Shown piece by piece: positions 40,601-49,000 of a DNA stretch of 64,000 bases. The notes below the pieces were generated by a model that ran no database searches, was not told where the DNA came from, and worked only from the letters and a program-made list of their open reading frames with translations. How positions within the stretch are numbered: the stretch's first letter is position 1; each line of letters begins with the position of its first letter. The stretch is from Parapristionchus giblindavisi (Eukaryota; Nematoda; Chromadorea; Rhabditida; Diplogasteridae). The position numbers and the translations under genes are program-made. Where the stretch lies: assembly GCA_943737045.1 (NCBI GenBank), contig CALSFV010000002.1, forward strand, positions 558,001-622,000. The letters are read 5' to 3'.

Positions 40601-42328
40601 AGAAGTGTACAGTATCTCATATCGATTGCAAGATCATCCAACCGTGGTACATATTGATTTATCGACTGTATTGAAAACACAACAAGTGTGCTGTACTTTT
40701 TTTATCTCCTAGTTATGCAATTACTATTTATTTATTTATTCCCTTTCTATCTTCTTTCTTTATGTCTTTCTTCCGATAGGCTTCCCATTCATTCATTCAA
40801 TACTCCCATTTCTGCATCCATATAAATGATTATTATCAAACGAATAAATGATTATTGTTAATTATTATTATCTAATTGTATCATGGGTAGACACACTGAC
40901 CGATTTCTCCTTGAAGCAGAGATAGGGCGTGTACACGAGCACGGTGAGGTAGATCTGAGGTCGTAGAGTGAGTCGTTTGCCCGGTAGAACCATCTGTAAT
41001 GATGTCACATGATTACGGTAAATGAGATTACGGTAATATACGGTAATATATACGGTGTTTTCATCGGATACTGTAGCTCATCAATATAATATAAAACAAA
41101 TAATACTGTACCTGTCTGGTGAGAGAGTATACAGCAGCTTTGAAGTGATCAATAAGAAGATTGAACAAGCAGCATCCTGCTTCATCATCCTATTAATAAT
41201 TTAATTATTAAATTAATTACATTGTAATAGGCACAACCATAGAGAATACGATTTTCCAAGCAATGGGAAATGCAAGATTTTAAGATATGAAAATCATTAA
41301 CGTAGCTATCCTACTTATGGCTACAGTAAGCTGAACTTACCGCAACGAGTGTGGATGGACTGAGATCAAGCACGTAGACGTGTCGATATAATCTACGAGA
41401 TCAAATATTAAATCAATAATCAATAAAAATATTCAAAAATCAATTAAATTAATCAATACTTGGAGATGAAGGTCATCCTGGTCTGTTTAGTAATCAACAA
41501 CGATTCGTTCCCGAGTTGCTCGCCCTCGGGCGCATTCTTGGCCGTCAAACCGTACACGAAAAGCTCATTGCTCTGATCGTCCTAGAACAGTCGGCACAGT
41601 AACCCAGAAATACCACAACGATCGATAGTGAACTGATATGATACTACTTTCAACAGTATGTATAGATTAATAATATTTGGTTGCAGAAACCAGTAGTGGT
41701 TTGTTGATATCCCCGTTCCTTTATGTAAGTGCGAGTCATTTTGAGGCAATAAATACGTGGATACCCGAAACACAGTGGAATTAAAAGAAAACTGTTAATA
41801 CAGGGACCATTTTCAGGTCACAAATGTTTATATGAGTACGATAATACAAACCGTGCTGTTGTGCAGGTGTACGCCTTTTCCGAGGTGCTCAAAGAACCAG
41901 TTGGCTCGGATGTTACGAGATACTCGACAGTTTCTGCAAGAGCAATATGCATGAGTAAATCGAGAAATAGTATAATCAATCGATAATTAGTTATTCCCTT
42001 TGGGCGATTTGGACTTCTGCTGTAATGCCAACGAATCATATCGGAGCGATGATTTGAAGATTCAACGACTTGTTCAACGATAATTTTAAAGTAAAGAGGA
42101 CGGAATATACTTGATCATAACAAAAATAACCATAAAAAACTAGTATTTGATTAAGAAAACAATCGAAATCGACAGTAACCTGTGCATGAGCAGGAACACC
42201 TCGGCCGCTTCTCTCATTTTTGGTTGTTGCTGTTGTTGCTGTCGCTTCTCCTCCTTTTCCTGCTGCTTAGTGACAGCGGTGCCGGCGCGCTTAAGCGTCG
42301 CCACATCTGCATTGTCCACTCCAGTCAT
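181..42328 (-). CDS. SZT2: SZT2, KICSTOR complex subunit (48 exons, N-terminal part; continues past the left edge)
   Basis: SZT2 is the large scaffold of KICSTOR, which recruits GATOR1 to the lysosome so that amino-acid shortage can switch off mTORC1 (family knowledge). I read 48 exons on the minus strand, all joined by GT-AG introns with consistent phase, giving about 1,546 codons with no stop. Human SZT2 is about 3,430 residues, so this is roughly the first 45%. Recognition rests on collinear similarity, from memory of the human protein, over many exons: EVFLLMHR at the N-terminus, NCRVSRNIR, LDLSPSTLV, MIRSAILAIQMLPGN, ILITDAVCGMPEP, SFGHV, VRLREGYTIKE, FYVLRITGSPPLI and FVIFPPVST. The start ATG (42326-42328) gives an N-terminus collinear with the human one. 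Introns range from about 60 bp to 4.1 kb and are filled with short inverted-repeat elements. The C-terminal half and stop lie outside the window. No frameshift or premature stop was seen. Confidence 0.93.
1208..1321. mobile_element. Family A element
   Basis: GATAGGTCGAAAAG to CAACCTATG, with internal repeats of CCTGACCGGATTTTG. Flanks CAGTAACT and CAGTAACC are an 8-bp duplication with one mismatch. Confidence 0.8.
2417..2746. mobile_element. Family A element interrupted by a family B element
   Basis: CATAGGTCGAAAAG to TTCGACCTATG, flanked by a perfect 8-bp duplication ACACCCAC. Its 3' part is split by the family B element at 2566-2726. Confidence 0.88.
2566..2726. mobile_element. Family B element nested in family A
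   Basis: CATACGTGGGC to GCCCACGTATG, flanked by a perfect 8-bp duplication ACCTAGCT (2558-2565 and 2727-2734) made from host element A. Confidence 0.9.
2786..2967. mobile_element. Family F hairpin element
   Basis: AGCGGTATTACATTTTC to the inverse ending ACCACC, flanked by TAA, the usual PIF/Harbinger-type target. It sits 8 nt inside the intron after SZT2 exon 43. Confidence 0.75.
3138..3287. mobile_element. Family B element
   Basis: CATACGTGGGCGG to CCGCCCACGTATG. Flanks AATTAATC and AATTAACG match at six of eight positions. Confidence 0.75.
3585..3776. mobile_element. Family E element next to the SZT2 exon 42 donor
   Basis: CATACATTGCCATACCC to CCGAAAATGTATG, flanked by a perfect 8-bp duplication ATATTAAT (3577-3584 and 3777-3784). 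The right duplication lies five bases inside the intron, next to the exon 42 splice donor. Confidence 0.85.
6555..6761. mobile_element. Family A element
   Basis: CATAGGTCGAATAGC to TTCGACCTATG, perfect 8-bp duplication TAAATAAT. Contains four ATGCGGTCAG motifs. Confidence 0.88.
7289..7411 (+). repeat. 44-bp tandem repeat, about 2.8 copies
   Basis: The unit begins AATCAATCAATAGAACAGC and includes CTACAGTAATCTCTGTTCAC. The copies are nearly identical. Confidence 0.85.
7637..7814. mobile_element. Family B element (diverged)
   Basis: CATACGCGGGCGGC to TCTCACGTATG; flanks GTCGGTAG and TTCGGTAG differ at one base. Confidence 0.75.
8595..8750. mobile_element. Family D element
   Basis: CATAGGTGGGCACGCTGG to GCGCCCACCTATG, perfect 8-bp duplication CGTATACA. 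Contains the family's CTGTGCGCA motifs. Confidence 0.88.
8991..9057 (+). repeat. (CT)n microsatellite
   Basis: About 33 CT dinucleotides, in an intron of SZT2. The minus strand reads (AG)n. Confidence 0.95.
10189..10275 (+). repeat. (CT)n microsatellite, interrupted
   Basis: CT runs broken by CATTCTCT and CCCCTAT, just left of SZT2 exon 29. Confidence 0.9.
10375..10404 (+). repeat. (ATT)n microsatellite
   Basis: ATT trinucleotides abutting the donor of SZT2 exon 29, so the intron begins within the repeat. Confidence 0.9.
10508..13172. other. SZT2 intron 28, no gene seen
   Basis: I see no coding exon. The left part has ATCGAT-rich simple sequence. From about 11,890 to 12,400 it is a purine-rich GGGAGA tract, and 12,673-12,754 is a long (AG)n run. 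Frames over these tracts encode only Ser-Leu repeats. Confidence 0.6.
12673..12754 (+). repeat. (AG)n microsatellite
   Basis: About 40 AG dinucleotides within a longer purine-rich region. Confidence 0.95.
13917..14015. mobile_element. Family F hairpin element
   Basis: GGCGGTGTTACATTTTTC with a long inverse arm ending AACACCACC, flanked by TAA. GTGCGCAC motifs form the inner arms. Confidence 0.8.
15389..15670 (-). CDS. Unassigned open frame in SZT2 intron 27
   Basis: A 93-codon frame starting MMNVMSIIHQSIPSTLS and ending LVMLIDPPGSV. Its middle (SIWIVVEGDKYDAYHVLF) looks protein-like and not low-complexity. I recognise no family and see no neighbouring exon of matching phase. It could be a decayed transposon or gene fragment, or chance. 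Confidence 0.2.
   Translation of the reverse strand: MMNVMSIIHQSIPSTLSINEEHRLVSCMRRLFVVSAMLTMKISQCHYTFFKTYCEQSPLHSIWIVVEGDKYDAYHVLFVPQDLVMLIDPPGSV
17540..17660 (+). repeat. Cluster of GGTTACGGTAGG motifs
   Basis: Four or five copies of TTACGGTAG spaced about 16-25 bp, at the left end of SZT2 intron 26. Their orientation is opposite to that of most TACCGTA motifs in this gene. Confidence 0.7.
18254..18550. mobile_element. Family D element carrying a family H segment
   Basis: CATAGGTGGGCGGGTG to GCCCACCTATG, longer than other family D copies because the middle contains a family H repeat core. No clear target duplication. Confidence 0.7.
18993..19112. mobile_element. Family A element
   Basis: CATAGGTCGAATAG to TTCGACCTATG, perfect 8-bp duplication GGGATGTC. 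Confidence 0.88.
19870..19924. repeat. Perfect 25-bp hairpin
   Basis: Two perfectly complementary 25-base arms, the left beginning AATGAGACATTATTTATTG, with a 5-base CAGCA loop. Confidence 0.9.
20118..20249. mobile_element. Family C element, truncated
   Basis: Matches the 3' two thirds of the element at 36213-36405, ending CGCCCACGTATG; the left end is missing. Confidence 0.7.
20640..20822. repeat. Family I inverted repeat rich in CTTTAAGTAGACTT
   Basis: CCACTTAAAGTCTACTTAAA at one end and its inverse at the other, with further direct and inverted copies inside. No clear target duplication. Confidence 0.75.
20832..20945. repeat. Family J repeat
   Basis: About 100 bp with ends TCAATGGTCTCTTCA and TGAAGAGACCGTTGA. 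An inverted copy at 29485-29600 is about 85-90% identical by eye. Confidence 0.65.
21237..30427 (-). CDS. SZT2: SZT2 exons 11-26
   Basis: Exons in order: 30360-30427, 29625-29731, 27873-28024, 27445-27546, 27004-27100, 26627-26736, 25766-25894, 25179-25322, 24818-24889, 24300-24435, 23750-23802, 23267-23381, 22984-23064, 22395-22498, 21948-22040, 21237-21303. This is the best-conserved stretch. Exons 11-12 join to give MLPGNTQSNIILITDAV, and exon 13 carries the SFGHV and VATFGAYMPNC motifs. Exon 15 has YVRLREGYTIKE, exon 18 LHSFYTQRAYYTIPEG, exon 19 FDKFWCQLIDVEERIW and exon 22 FYVLRITGSPPLITLRVSF. The segment before and including exon 12 resembles the von Willebrand A-like fold reported for SZT2, with the ITD triplet in place. 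All phases agree. Confidence 0.93.
21644..21836. mobile_element. Family D element
   Basis: CATAGGTGGGCACGCTGG to GCGCCCACCTATG, perfect 8-bp duplication CTACGACG. Confidence 0.9.
24925..25006. repeat. Family K hairpin
   Basis: GCTAAATTTACTCTCCGCT at one end and GCGGAGAGTAAAATTAGC at the other. Other copies lie near 25577, 49653, 61950 and 62183. It lies just right of SZT2 exon 19. Confidence 0.7.
25577..25671. repeat. Family K hairpin
   Basis: GAGCTAATTTCAAACTCACC to CAGAGCGGAGAGTATAATTA. Confidence 0.65.
28040..28180. repeat. Family E fragment
   Basis: Contains GTGAGTCGATTCAGAAAAAT, ATAGAGTGGGTCGACGA and a terminal GAAAATGTATG, in inverse orientation to the next copy. Confidence 0.6.
28248..28441. 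mobile_element. Family E element
   Basis: CATACATTTTCATACCC to GCAAAATGTATG, flanked by ATCGGAGAA on both sides (8-9 bp, since one base is ambiguous). Confidence 0.85.
28501..28620. mobile_element. Family E element, truncated
   Basis: Starts CATACATTTTCGGTACCC; the right end is lost before the closing inverted repeat. Confidence 0.6.
28718..28909. mobile_element. Family D element
   Basis: CATAGGTGGGCACGCTGG to GCGCCCACCTATG; flanks CAGAACGG and CTGAACGG differ at one base. Confidence 0.85.
29025..29216. mobile_element. Family D element, inverse orientation
   Basis: CATAGGTGGGCGCGTG to GTGCCCATCTATG, perfect 8-bp duplication TACCTAGC. It lies 115 bp from the preceding copy in the opposite direction. 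Confidence 0.88.
29485..29600. repeat. Family J repeat
   Basis: Inverse copy of 20832-20945, ending about 25 bp from SZT2 exon 12. Confidence 0.65.
30121..30262. mobile_element. Family G near-perfect palindrome with CRE-like sites
   Basis: GTGGCCGTATGCAAGAAC to its exact inverse, arms of about 65 bp, with TGACGTCA in each arm. I found no clear target duplication. Confidence 0.85.
31647..31710 (+). other. tRNA-like sequence in tandem unit 1
   Basis: A degenerate A box (GAGGTAAAGAGG) and a perfect B-box core GGTTCGAACCC, followed by AAAACTTTTGCTGA. The B box is nearly palindromic, so the strand is uncertain. Not a functional tRNA by stem pairing. Confidence 0.45.
32182..32492 (+). mobile_element. 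Family M inverted-repeat element in the first tandem-duplicate unit
   Basis: A 311-bp relative of the element at 51053-51385 with the same CACGGCGG ends, flanked by a perfect 5-bp duplication CATTC (32177-32181 and 32493-32497). The second unit of the surrounding tandem duplication has the intact empty site around 34120. It contains a tRNA-like sequence at 32337-32409. Confidence 0.92.
32337..32409 (+). other. tRNA-like sequence inside a family M element
   Basis: TGGCTTAGTGG and GGTTCGAATCC match the A- and B-box consensus exactly, and a four-pair D stem can form. The acceptor and anticodon stems do not pair well. It is followed by TCAACTTTGCC and a T5 run. Confidence 0.65.
32615..34243 (+). 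repeat. Tandem duplication, unit 2 (1.63 kb)
   Basis: Direct repeat of unit 1, diverged by roughly a tenth by eye. It includes the empty target site (around 34120) for the family M element present in unit 1. A 98-codon frame at 32687-32983 is only partly open in unit 1, so coding is doubtful. Confidence 0.9.
33594..33656 (+). other. tRNA-like sequence in tandem unit 2
   Basis: Copy of 31647-31710 with two or three changes; the B box and the ACTTTTGCTGA tail are kept. Confidence 0.45.
34361..42328 (-). CDS. SZT2: SZT2 exons 1-10
   Basis: Exons in order of transcription: 42180-42328 (ATG, K/Q-rich then EVFLLMHR), 41852-41933, 41460-41581, 41341-41392 (LYRHVYVLDLSPST), 41112-41189, 40901-40993 (PQIYLTVLVYTPY), 40257-40325 (VLMQGVLVTNINVRQVLDD), 37897-37977, 37269-37438 (a Ser/Pro- and Arg-rich linker, then ELDELGYARQIW) and 34361-34462. 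Phases at the junctions are 2,0,2,0,0,0,0,0,2,2 and every joined frame is open. The intron between exons 7 and 8 (37978-40256) contains a separate gene on the plus strand. Exon 1 has a run of six Gln codons that may vary in length. Confidence 0.9.
35072..35182 (+). repeat. (TA)n microsatellites
   Basis: Two TA runs separated by TCAATCAATC-like sequence. Confidence 0.95.
36106..36158. mobile_element. Family A element, internally deleted (53 bp)
   Basis: CATAGGTCGAATAGC and CTTTTCGACCTATG ends with almost no interior; the shortest copy seen. Confidence 0.75.
36213..36405. mobile_element. Family C element
   Basis: CATACATGGGCGCC to CGCCCATGTATG, perfect 8-bp duplication AAAGTAAC. Contains GGGGTGCCCCCTGTAAAA and related motifs. 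Confidence 0.88.
36489..36722. mobile_element. Family L element
   Basis: CAGACATGATCTCTGG to GACCATCACTG, flanked by a perfect 8-bp duplication TGCGGCAA (36481-36488 and 36723-36730). Internal TACCCACACGCA repeats. Confidence 0.82.
37561..37605 (+). repeat. (ATT)n microsatellite
   Basis: About 14 ATT trinucleotides between SZT2 exons 9 and 8. Confidence 0.95.
38331..39912 (+). CDS. Small single-pass membrane protein gene nested in SZT2 intron 7
   Basis: Five exons, 38331-38534, 38908-39003, 39057-39195, 39544-39710 and 39841-39912, join in phase (0,0,1,0) to a complete 225-codon frame ending TAA. An in-frame TGA lies four codons upstream of the ATG, so the start is well bounded. Residues 1-37 are polar. 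About residues 40-65 are a hydrophobic helix (SFMIPLLPLAVILIGSTIAI) followed by CKK, the usual stop-transfer pattern. The remaining 160 residues are hydrophilic, with an acidic stretch, a KTVKKKKMTK basic cluster and a Ser/Thr/Gln-rich C-terminus. This suggests a type I or III membrane protein with a long cytoplasmic tail; I recognise no family and no clear signal peptide. It is transcribed opposite to SZT2. Introns 1 and 3 each contain an inverted-repeat element with exact target duplications, and the one in intron 3 has duplicated the splice acceptor. Confidence 0.75.
38599..38801. mobile_element. Family E element in intron 1 of the nested gene
   Basis: CATACATTTTCGAGCAC to CAAAAATGTATG, perfect 8-bp duplication CTCTATAC (38591-38598 and 38802-38809). 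Confidence 0.9.
39334..39537. mobile_element. Family A element that duplicated a splice acceptor
   Basis: CATACGTCGAAAAG to TTCGACCTATG, perfect 8-bp duplication GTTCAGGC (39326-39333 and 39538-39545). The duplicated sequence includes the AG acceptor of exon 4 of the nested membrane-protein gene. Confidence 0.9.
40401..40542. mobile_element. Family G near-perfect palindrome with CRE-like sites
   Basis: Second copy of the palindrome at 30121-30262, with the central asymmetry inverted. Two TGACGTCA sites. Confidence 0.85.
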
Positions 42329-42710
42329 CCAGATTCACATTTCACGAGTTCAGAAGCAGGACTGAAGTGAAATTTCAGCTAAATCAGCCAAAGCACCTAC
42401 TTATGCGGTGTGACTGAGATGAATATTGATTAAACATCGGCGATTAATCACGTTGAAATGATATTAAGCAAAAATTAAAGTAGAAATAACATGAAAAGTA
42501 GTGAAAGCAATAAACCAAGTTTGAAACCGTCTGATAAAAATAGTTACGACGTGTTGACTCTTGAAACGATAGTCAGCATACGGTAATTCAGGCTGTAACG
42601 TGTATCTCGACTTGTTCACCAAGACCGTTTCTGTGTTTTCGCACACTATTTCCGGTTGTAATGTTGTTTTTCAACTTCATTTTAAATTAATTCCTTCACA
42701 GATAGGCAGA
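42329..42710. promoter_or_regulatory. Presumed bidirectional promoter between SZT2 and the coiled-coil gene
   Basis: Only 382 bp separate the two divergent start codons (42328 on minus, 42711 on plus). The interval contains no transposon copy I can recognise, unlike almost every intron around it. It must hold both 5' UTRs, including at least one 5'-UTR splice acceptor for the plus-strand gene (TTCCTTCACAG ending at 42701). I see no convincing TATA box. The promoter role is inferred from position alone. Confidence 0.55.
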
Positions 42711-45700
42711 ATGGATGCACCTCCCATACGGGAGGGCACCTTCTCCCCCGAGGCTGCCTATTACATCGACAAACTTGCGCGTAAAGAGGAAGAATGCAAT
42801 GTTGGTGACCTTAATTCGATACCATACCATTAGAATTCTTTATTATTCTCTACGTTTTATTATTTGTGCAAGAATCGTATGTAATATTGAGCTTTCAGGA
42901 AATCCGCGCACAGTTCAACAAGTACAAAGTCACGACCAAAGTGAGATTTGATCAGTTACGACACGAGATTGGCAATATTCTGCATGAGAAGGGAGAAGAA
43001 ATCGATGAGAAACATGTATGATACTCTTTTTAGATCGATCGAATAATTTATTTTATTGATTTAATCGATCCTTGACGTACTTACCAATATTCGCTAGTTA
43101 TTACAGCTGTGTTGTTCACAATTCTCGATTATAGAGCTTCTCTATGATGCTATGCCAATAAACTTAATGGCCTATATTTAGAAAAATATGAAAGCAGTGC
43201 TGTGCAGCGATTATTTAACTAAAACATTTAAAATCATACTTATTTATCTCTATCTCTATATTTCTTCAGAACCCCGCTCTTCTTCTCGTATCTCTCAATG
43301 AAACGCAATTCCGTTTGGAAGAAGCGGAGAAGGTTAGTTCTATGATTTCATTCCTCCATTCCTACCCTGTGTACATTCCTTCACCCACTCTCGACCACTG
43401 AACCATAACCATAACCGTTGATCACCGCTGATTAACCAATGGTTGATGACCAGAACCATTGATCAGCTTCATAGCCATTGAAGAGGAATGGTTGCCACTA
43501 AACGACTGAGTAGCATGGGCGTATATGCAATGGGTACAGTACAAGCAGCTGGGGTTTCACTATTATTGGTTCCGTTTTCCCGTCGTAATATTATTCACGG
43601 GTATGGGTCGAAAAGTATGTTGCAAAGTAAGCATGACCGGATTTTGAGCCACAATTTCACATAAATCGAAAAACCTGACCGGATTTTGAAAACCGATAAC
43701 CTAGTTATTCACGGGGTCGATGAATTAATTATTAAACTATTTTTAAAACAATATTATTCCAGGTTGCGGCGGCTCTTCGTGAGGACGTCGAACGACATCA
43801 GACACACATCAACGATCAAATCATACTGATCAAGAATCTCGAGGACCAGCTACAAGAGTGGGAGGAGAATGAACACGCGAGGGTTAGTGGATTTAAATAA
43901 TAATAATATTTTTTTATAATATTATTATTATTTAAATTAATGAACATCTTATGTTTATTTTTTTATTAACGTACATATGAGCGAAACGAAACAGATAACG
44001 ATAACGAGAGAAAAGAGCTGAATGTTTTGATGACTATTGTGATAGATTTGCAATTTTAATTATACTGGATTTTGTGCCAGATACTCCAATTCGCAATTTT
44101 GTTGAGCTATGCTAATTCGTTATTCTGATCTAACTGGGGAAGGCGGTAGATGATTACTCCCTTTCCACTCTTATGCTCCATTTCAAAGTCACAAAAATAA
44201 AAGAAACAGAGGCGGGAGAGTGTGTGAAAAAGCAGAGATTTTCTAGAGTATAAAGTGATTTCAGTACTAATATATCGGAAAGAATTAGCTGTGCATTGAA
44301 ATGCATCTATAATCTTTATTGTTAATGATTGCTACGGGCATTTATTATGGTTAATTAATAATTTATTAATTATGGTTTAATCACGGACTTAAATAATTAT
44401 CGATTGATTACTGATCTCTATGTTTTAAGGAGCGTAGAAAGAACGAGCCCGTAGATATGGAGAAAGTTCAACAGCAGATGATGTACAAGGTATGTTATTT
44501 CATATGTCATTTAATTAAATACGTTTAATTAAAATTTTTATAAAATATGCTCAATTCTATATTCACATGTTGAATATGTTTCCACGAAATTTCTCCTATT
44601 TTTGACTTTTATTAAATACAGAACCATTTGAGAGGGAATTGTTGCCACTAACTATACGACTGATTAGTCTGTGCGTTCTGAGGTCCCATACTTTGTCCTT
44701 AGATTAGCTGTGTTAATATCTCTATCACTATTGAATGTACAATGTCAGAGAATCGATTGGGCGTTAAAAAAGAAGGCTGTTTTTTCCGCGTCTTGAGACT
44801 TAACAGATCAAAAGTTCCGTTTTTCAGGATGAGCGAATCGTCGAGCTCAACAGTGTCATTCTGGATAAGGAACGACAGATCCTTGATTTACAGGTGATTT
44901 ATTATTATTATTATTATTATTGTTATTATTACTGTTATATGTAAATGTGAAAATACTTTATTGAATTGTATGGGCGTTGATTGGGGGTGGTTATCGGAAT
45001 ATCTTTAATCTATTTTCTCGTATGCAATTATTGAAATCGGATTAGAATAAATTATCTGTCACTTGTCAGTGACATGAAACGAGAAAGTGCGGGGTACAAG
45101 ATCACTTGATCGATCTCTCATTGTTGACGTTTCCATGACTTACATTATTATAATATTGTTTATTATTATATTTCTTTATATTATTAAATTATTATATTAG
45201 TAATATTACTATTTATTTATTTATTTACTTGGTTAGTTATTTTTTCATCTACTATATTTTCCATAATTCAGGAAGCCCTCCGGTCGGCTAGCGAGGTGGC
45301 CACATCTAAGAAGGAGGCTATGCGCATAGTGCAGAAAAAGTTTGACGAGATGGAGAGAAGATCAAGAAGAGAAGTCAGTAGTGTTTTTTTTAAATTGATA
45401 TTTATTATTGAAATTATTGAATATTATTGAGTTTAAAAAAATGTTTTGCTCAAAAATTGTACAAAAAAGAAAATTCAAGAAAATTTCTCGTATTACACCG
45501 TTTCGCGCCTTAAAATGCGTTTTATCATCCTTTGAATACCGCAGTAAAAAATTAATTAGCTAATTAAATTTAAATTTCCCCGCTCACTGATGTCATTCTT
45601 GTCTCCCGTTCTAGTTTACTATTCTTGAAAGAGGCTTTCCCGCTGTTTTCCCGTGTTTTCCTGCCTGTTGTTGAAAAACAGCCACTATATATCTTCATCA

Positions 45701-46040
45701 AGGCTACAGGATCGTGCGATATTCCATCCGTGGTTGTTATTTCCTATGAGTGAGAGAGTGGATTATAACTGGGCTGGAAAGTGTGTGCCTTGTTTTGTGC
45801 AAAAGCTGCAGAACTCTCTACTTTTTGAATACTCTCGCCTTTTTCTTTCCCTTTATGAAGACCATTTTCTCATTTCCTCACTGTTATTGACCACCATTGT
45901 GGCCATCATCAATCCTCTTGAACTTTTCTTGCCACCGAAGACGGGCTTGATCGAATTTTCGCATATGAATATGGTATCCAAAAAGTGCCCATTTACATTA
46001 GCATCATCCATCTCTCTTTTCTATCTATATATCTAATAAT

Positions 46041-46078
<38 letters not shown>

Positions 46079-49000
46079 GAATAATGATAATAATAATAAT
46101 ATAATAATACTTTATATCTCGTCATCATCATCACATTCTTGTTTACCACACCTTATCCACTCATATACACTCTTGCTGTTTGTCCCGATTCGCTGGAGCT
46201 GTAAATTAAATTAGTCGTAATTTAATAATATTTAAATTAATTAGTATATACTATTCCCGTCTGCTTCATTCTTATATCATGCTGCTGAGAACTTTTAAAA
46301 AAAGGCATACCATAGATTTTTAAAATTTTATTGCGAGTATTTCATGTTCTTTGATGCAAAAAAAGTTTTTTTTCCAAATTTATTTGTTTAATTATTTAAA
46401 ATAAAATAATTTATTCTACTTTGATACTTGTAGGCGTCGACGGAGACGGACGATCGTCTCACAGGCGTATCCTTCGACAATTCATCATCGTCGACAGCCT
46501 CTGGCGCGACGGGAGCAGCGACCACGATGATGCCGTCTGACCGCTCCGCTCTCGCGTCCGCGTCACGTGCGCCGCCAACGCGTGTCCCGCGCACATCGTC
46601 GCCCGGCCGCGCTGTCCACATTCCTGGAAAGGGTATGTGCTTGATTCTGATGGGAATCATTCTTCTGTTAGCTTTCTACTGTAATAGCTCTCATACATTT
46701 TCATGCACTAATATGTGAGGATCGATACAAGGCTTATTTTGTGTTCGATAAATAACGAATTTTCTAAATCTACCCACCATGTTGTTAAAATCGGCGCACA
46801 AAAATAACGGTGAGGGGCCGAAAATGTATCAGCTCTAGATCTCCTAGTGCTCGCCCTAGCTCCAGCTCTCATACTAATAACTCTAGCTCTAGTGAACCTA
46901 GTCCTCTCGATCTACCTCATACGTGGGCACCACTGCCGCTAGCGGCAATAGACTCCTGATTTTTGGCACCCGACCCCCGATTTTCCAAAAAAAAAATCAC
47001 TCAAAATGACGTATAAATGCTCCATTTTTTCGTCCGACCCCCCGATTTTCATTTCCAGCGGCAATGCCCGCCCACGTATGATCTACCTCTAGCTCTCTCC
47101 TCGTTCAGGTGGCTGCAGCTCTCCTCCTCCACTCGATCCGGCTGAGATGGACGATCTACCAGGATCGAGCAAGCTGGCTACGGTAGTTGTTTATCGATTG
47201 ATATCTTCGTACCAAACGTAGCGTATGCAGAACCGTTTGTAGTGGCCAAGTATGAACACCAAAGCCTATTCTTGATGAATATGCTTCAAATGAACATCTT
47301 TACACAATTATTATGCCTGGTTTATTCATTGTTTCCGTTGTGTAACGAGGTCCTGCTGAATCCAAGTTTCACCGTTGCTTTATTTTTATGAGTTATCAGC
47401 GTATGTGATTGTTAAAATTTTCCAGACAATGGTCGACGGAAACGATTCGCTTCGTCTGCGCAAGGAGAAGCAGCGCAAGCGCGTCACCTTCCACCTCCCA
47501 CAGGCTGCCTCCCGAGAGGATGTGTCCAAGTACGGTAACTTTATGAGTACTGTATTTCATAATGATGAGAACCCACAACCAGTACATCACGACTCGACGC
47601 CGATTCTAAATATTAAGAAAACGTAGTGTTAGGCATTTGAAATGAAAATTGTTCAAATTTTTAAAGAAATAATCTACATAAAACAAAATAATCGCCTTTA
47701 TGATTTGTTGAAGTAAAATTTTTATTCAAAACCAAAATGTTTTTTAGGGTCATTATCAATCAATATCCATCGAGCTATCGATTTTCGTGAAGCGGGATAT
47801 TGACCGTTGAAATGAGCATGGTCAAATTAGCTTACAACCAAATTTTCGAAAAATTCTCGCACCTAGGAACTAGGTCCAATGAGAAAGTAATCTCTGCAGA
47901 GGATTGGCACTGACAAGGGAAGTATGGTGCGCCGGTCCCGGACTTCGGAATGCGACATATACCATTCGATAGGTCTCCAAAATATAAGACTCCCATGTTA
48001 AGGATTTTGGCAACGTACCCCGGGGGGCCGAGTAATTTGCATATTTCTGACTGTCATTTTTCGCCCTACAATAAGATCCAGTTTCTGTGAGATTGAGACC
48101 AAGCAGTGGTGGCCGGATGGATAAGAGGATTGTCTATATATCTTTTGCTCGCAAGTTCGATTCCCACACAAGTTCAACTACTTTTGCTACTTTTTATATG
48201 TATGAAAATCTTTCAAAAATCGTTAAAAAATCATAAAATAAAAAAATATATAATTTTGTATTACAGCATGATTATGATAATGAAAATTATAATTTATAAG
48301 GGCAAAATGAGTTGTGATTATGATTATAATGATGATTATAATGTATGATAGTTTAAAATGAAAATCGAATTCATTATTTTCAATTGTTGTTTTTTGTAAC
48401 ATTTTTCCCGCACGTGGAGTGGACTAGCGGTCGTTAAAGATATTATACCTGCTATACCTGCTAATATTTTCGTAAAGACATTATGAAATCGATTCATTTT
48501 TGATTATAGCGCTCCTAACGCTCGGTTTACAGTAATTAGGGTAATTTCGATAATCTTTCTTGGACCAACGGTAAAAACAATTAACTCAATTCGATGAGTC
48601 ATCGGTATAGATTCATATATAACAAGTATCCTTGTGAGGATTTATGCAGCGCTGGATTCGGGTACATATTTTGATGACATATTTGAAGAAGTATGTTTGA
48701 ACGTCAGGTGTGCCTTGAATAACAGATTGTAAATTTACTTTTACTTTTCCAGTGCGTTAGGAGCGCTATTATCAAGAATGAATCGCTTTTATAATATATT
48801 TACGAATATATTCGCAGGCCTCTTTACCTGGCGGTCATCTTTACCGACTGCCAGTCCACTCCAAAATGTAACAAAAAACAACAATTGAAAATAATGAATT
48901 TGATTTTCATATTTTAGTTTAAAAACTATCATAAATTATAATCATAATCATTATTCCATTATAAATTCTATTATCATTATCATATGCAAAAAATTTTGAT

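Noticed and set aside
45653..46036. 127-codon plus frame in the intron before exon 8 of the coiled-coil gene
   Set aside because: No recognisable domain, no neighbouring exons, and biased composition; most likely chance, though it is long.
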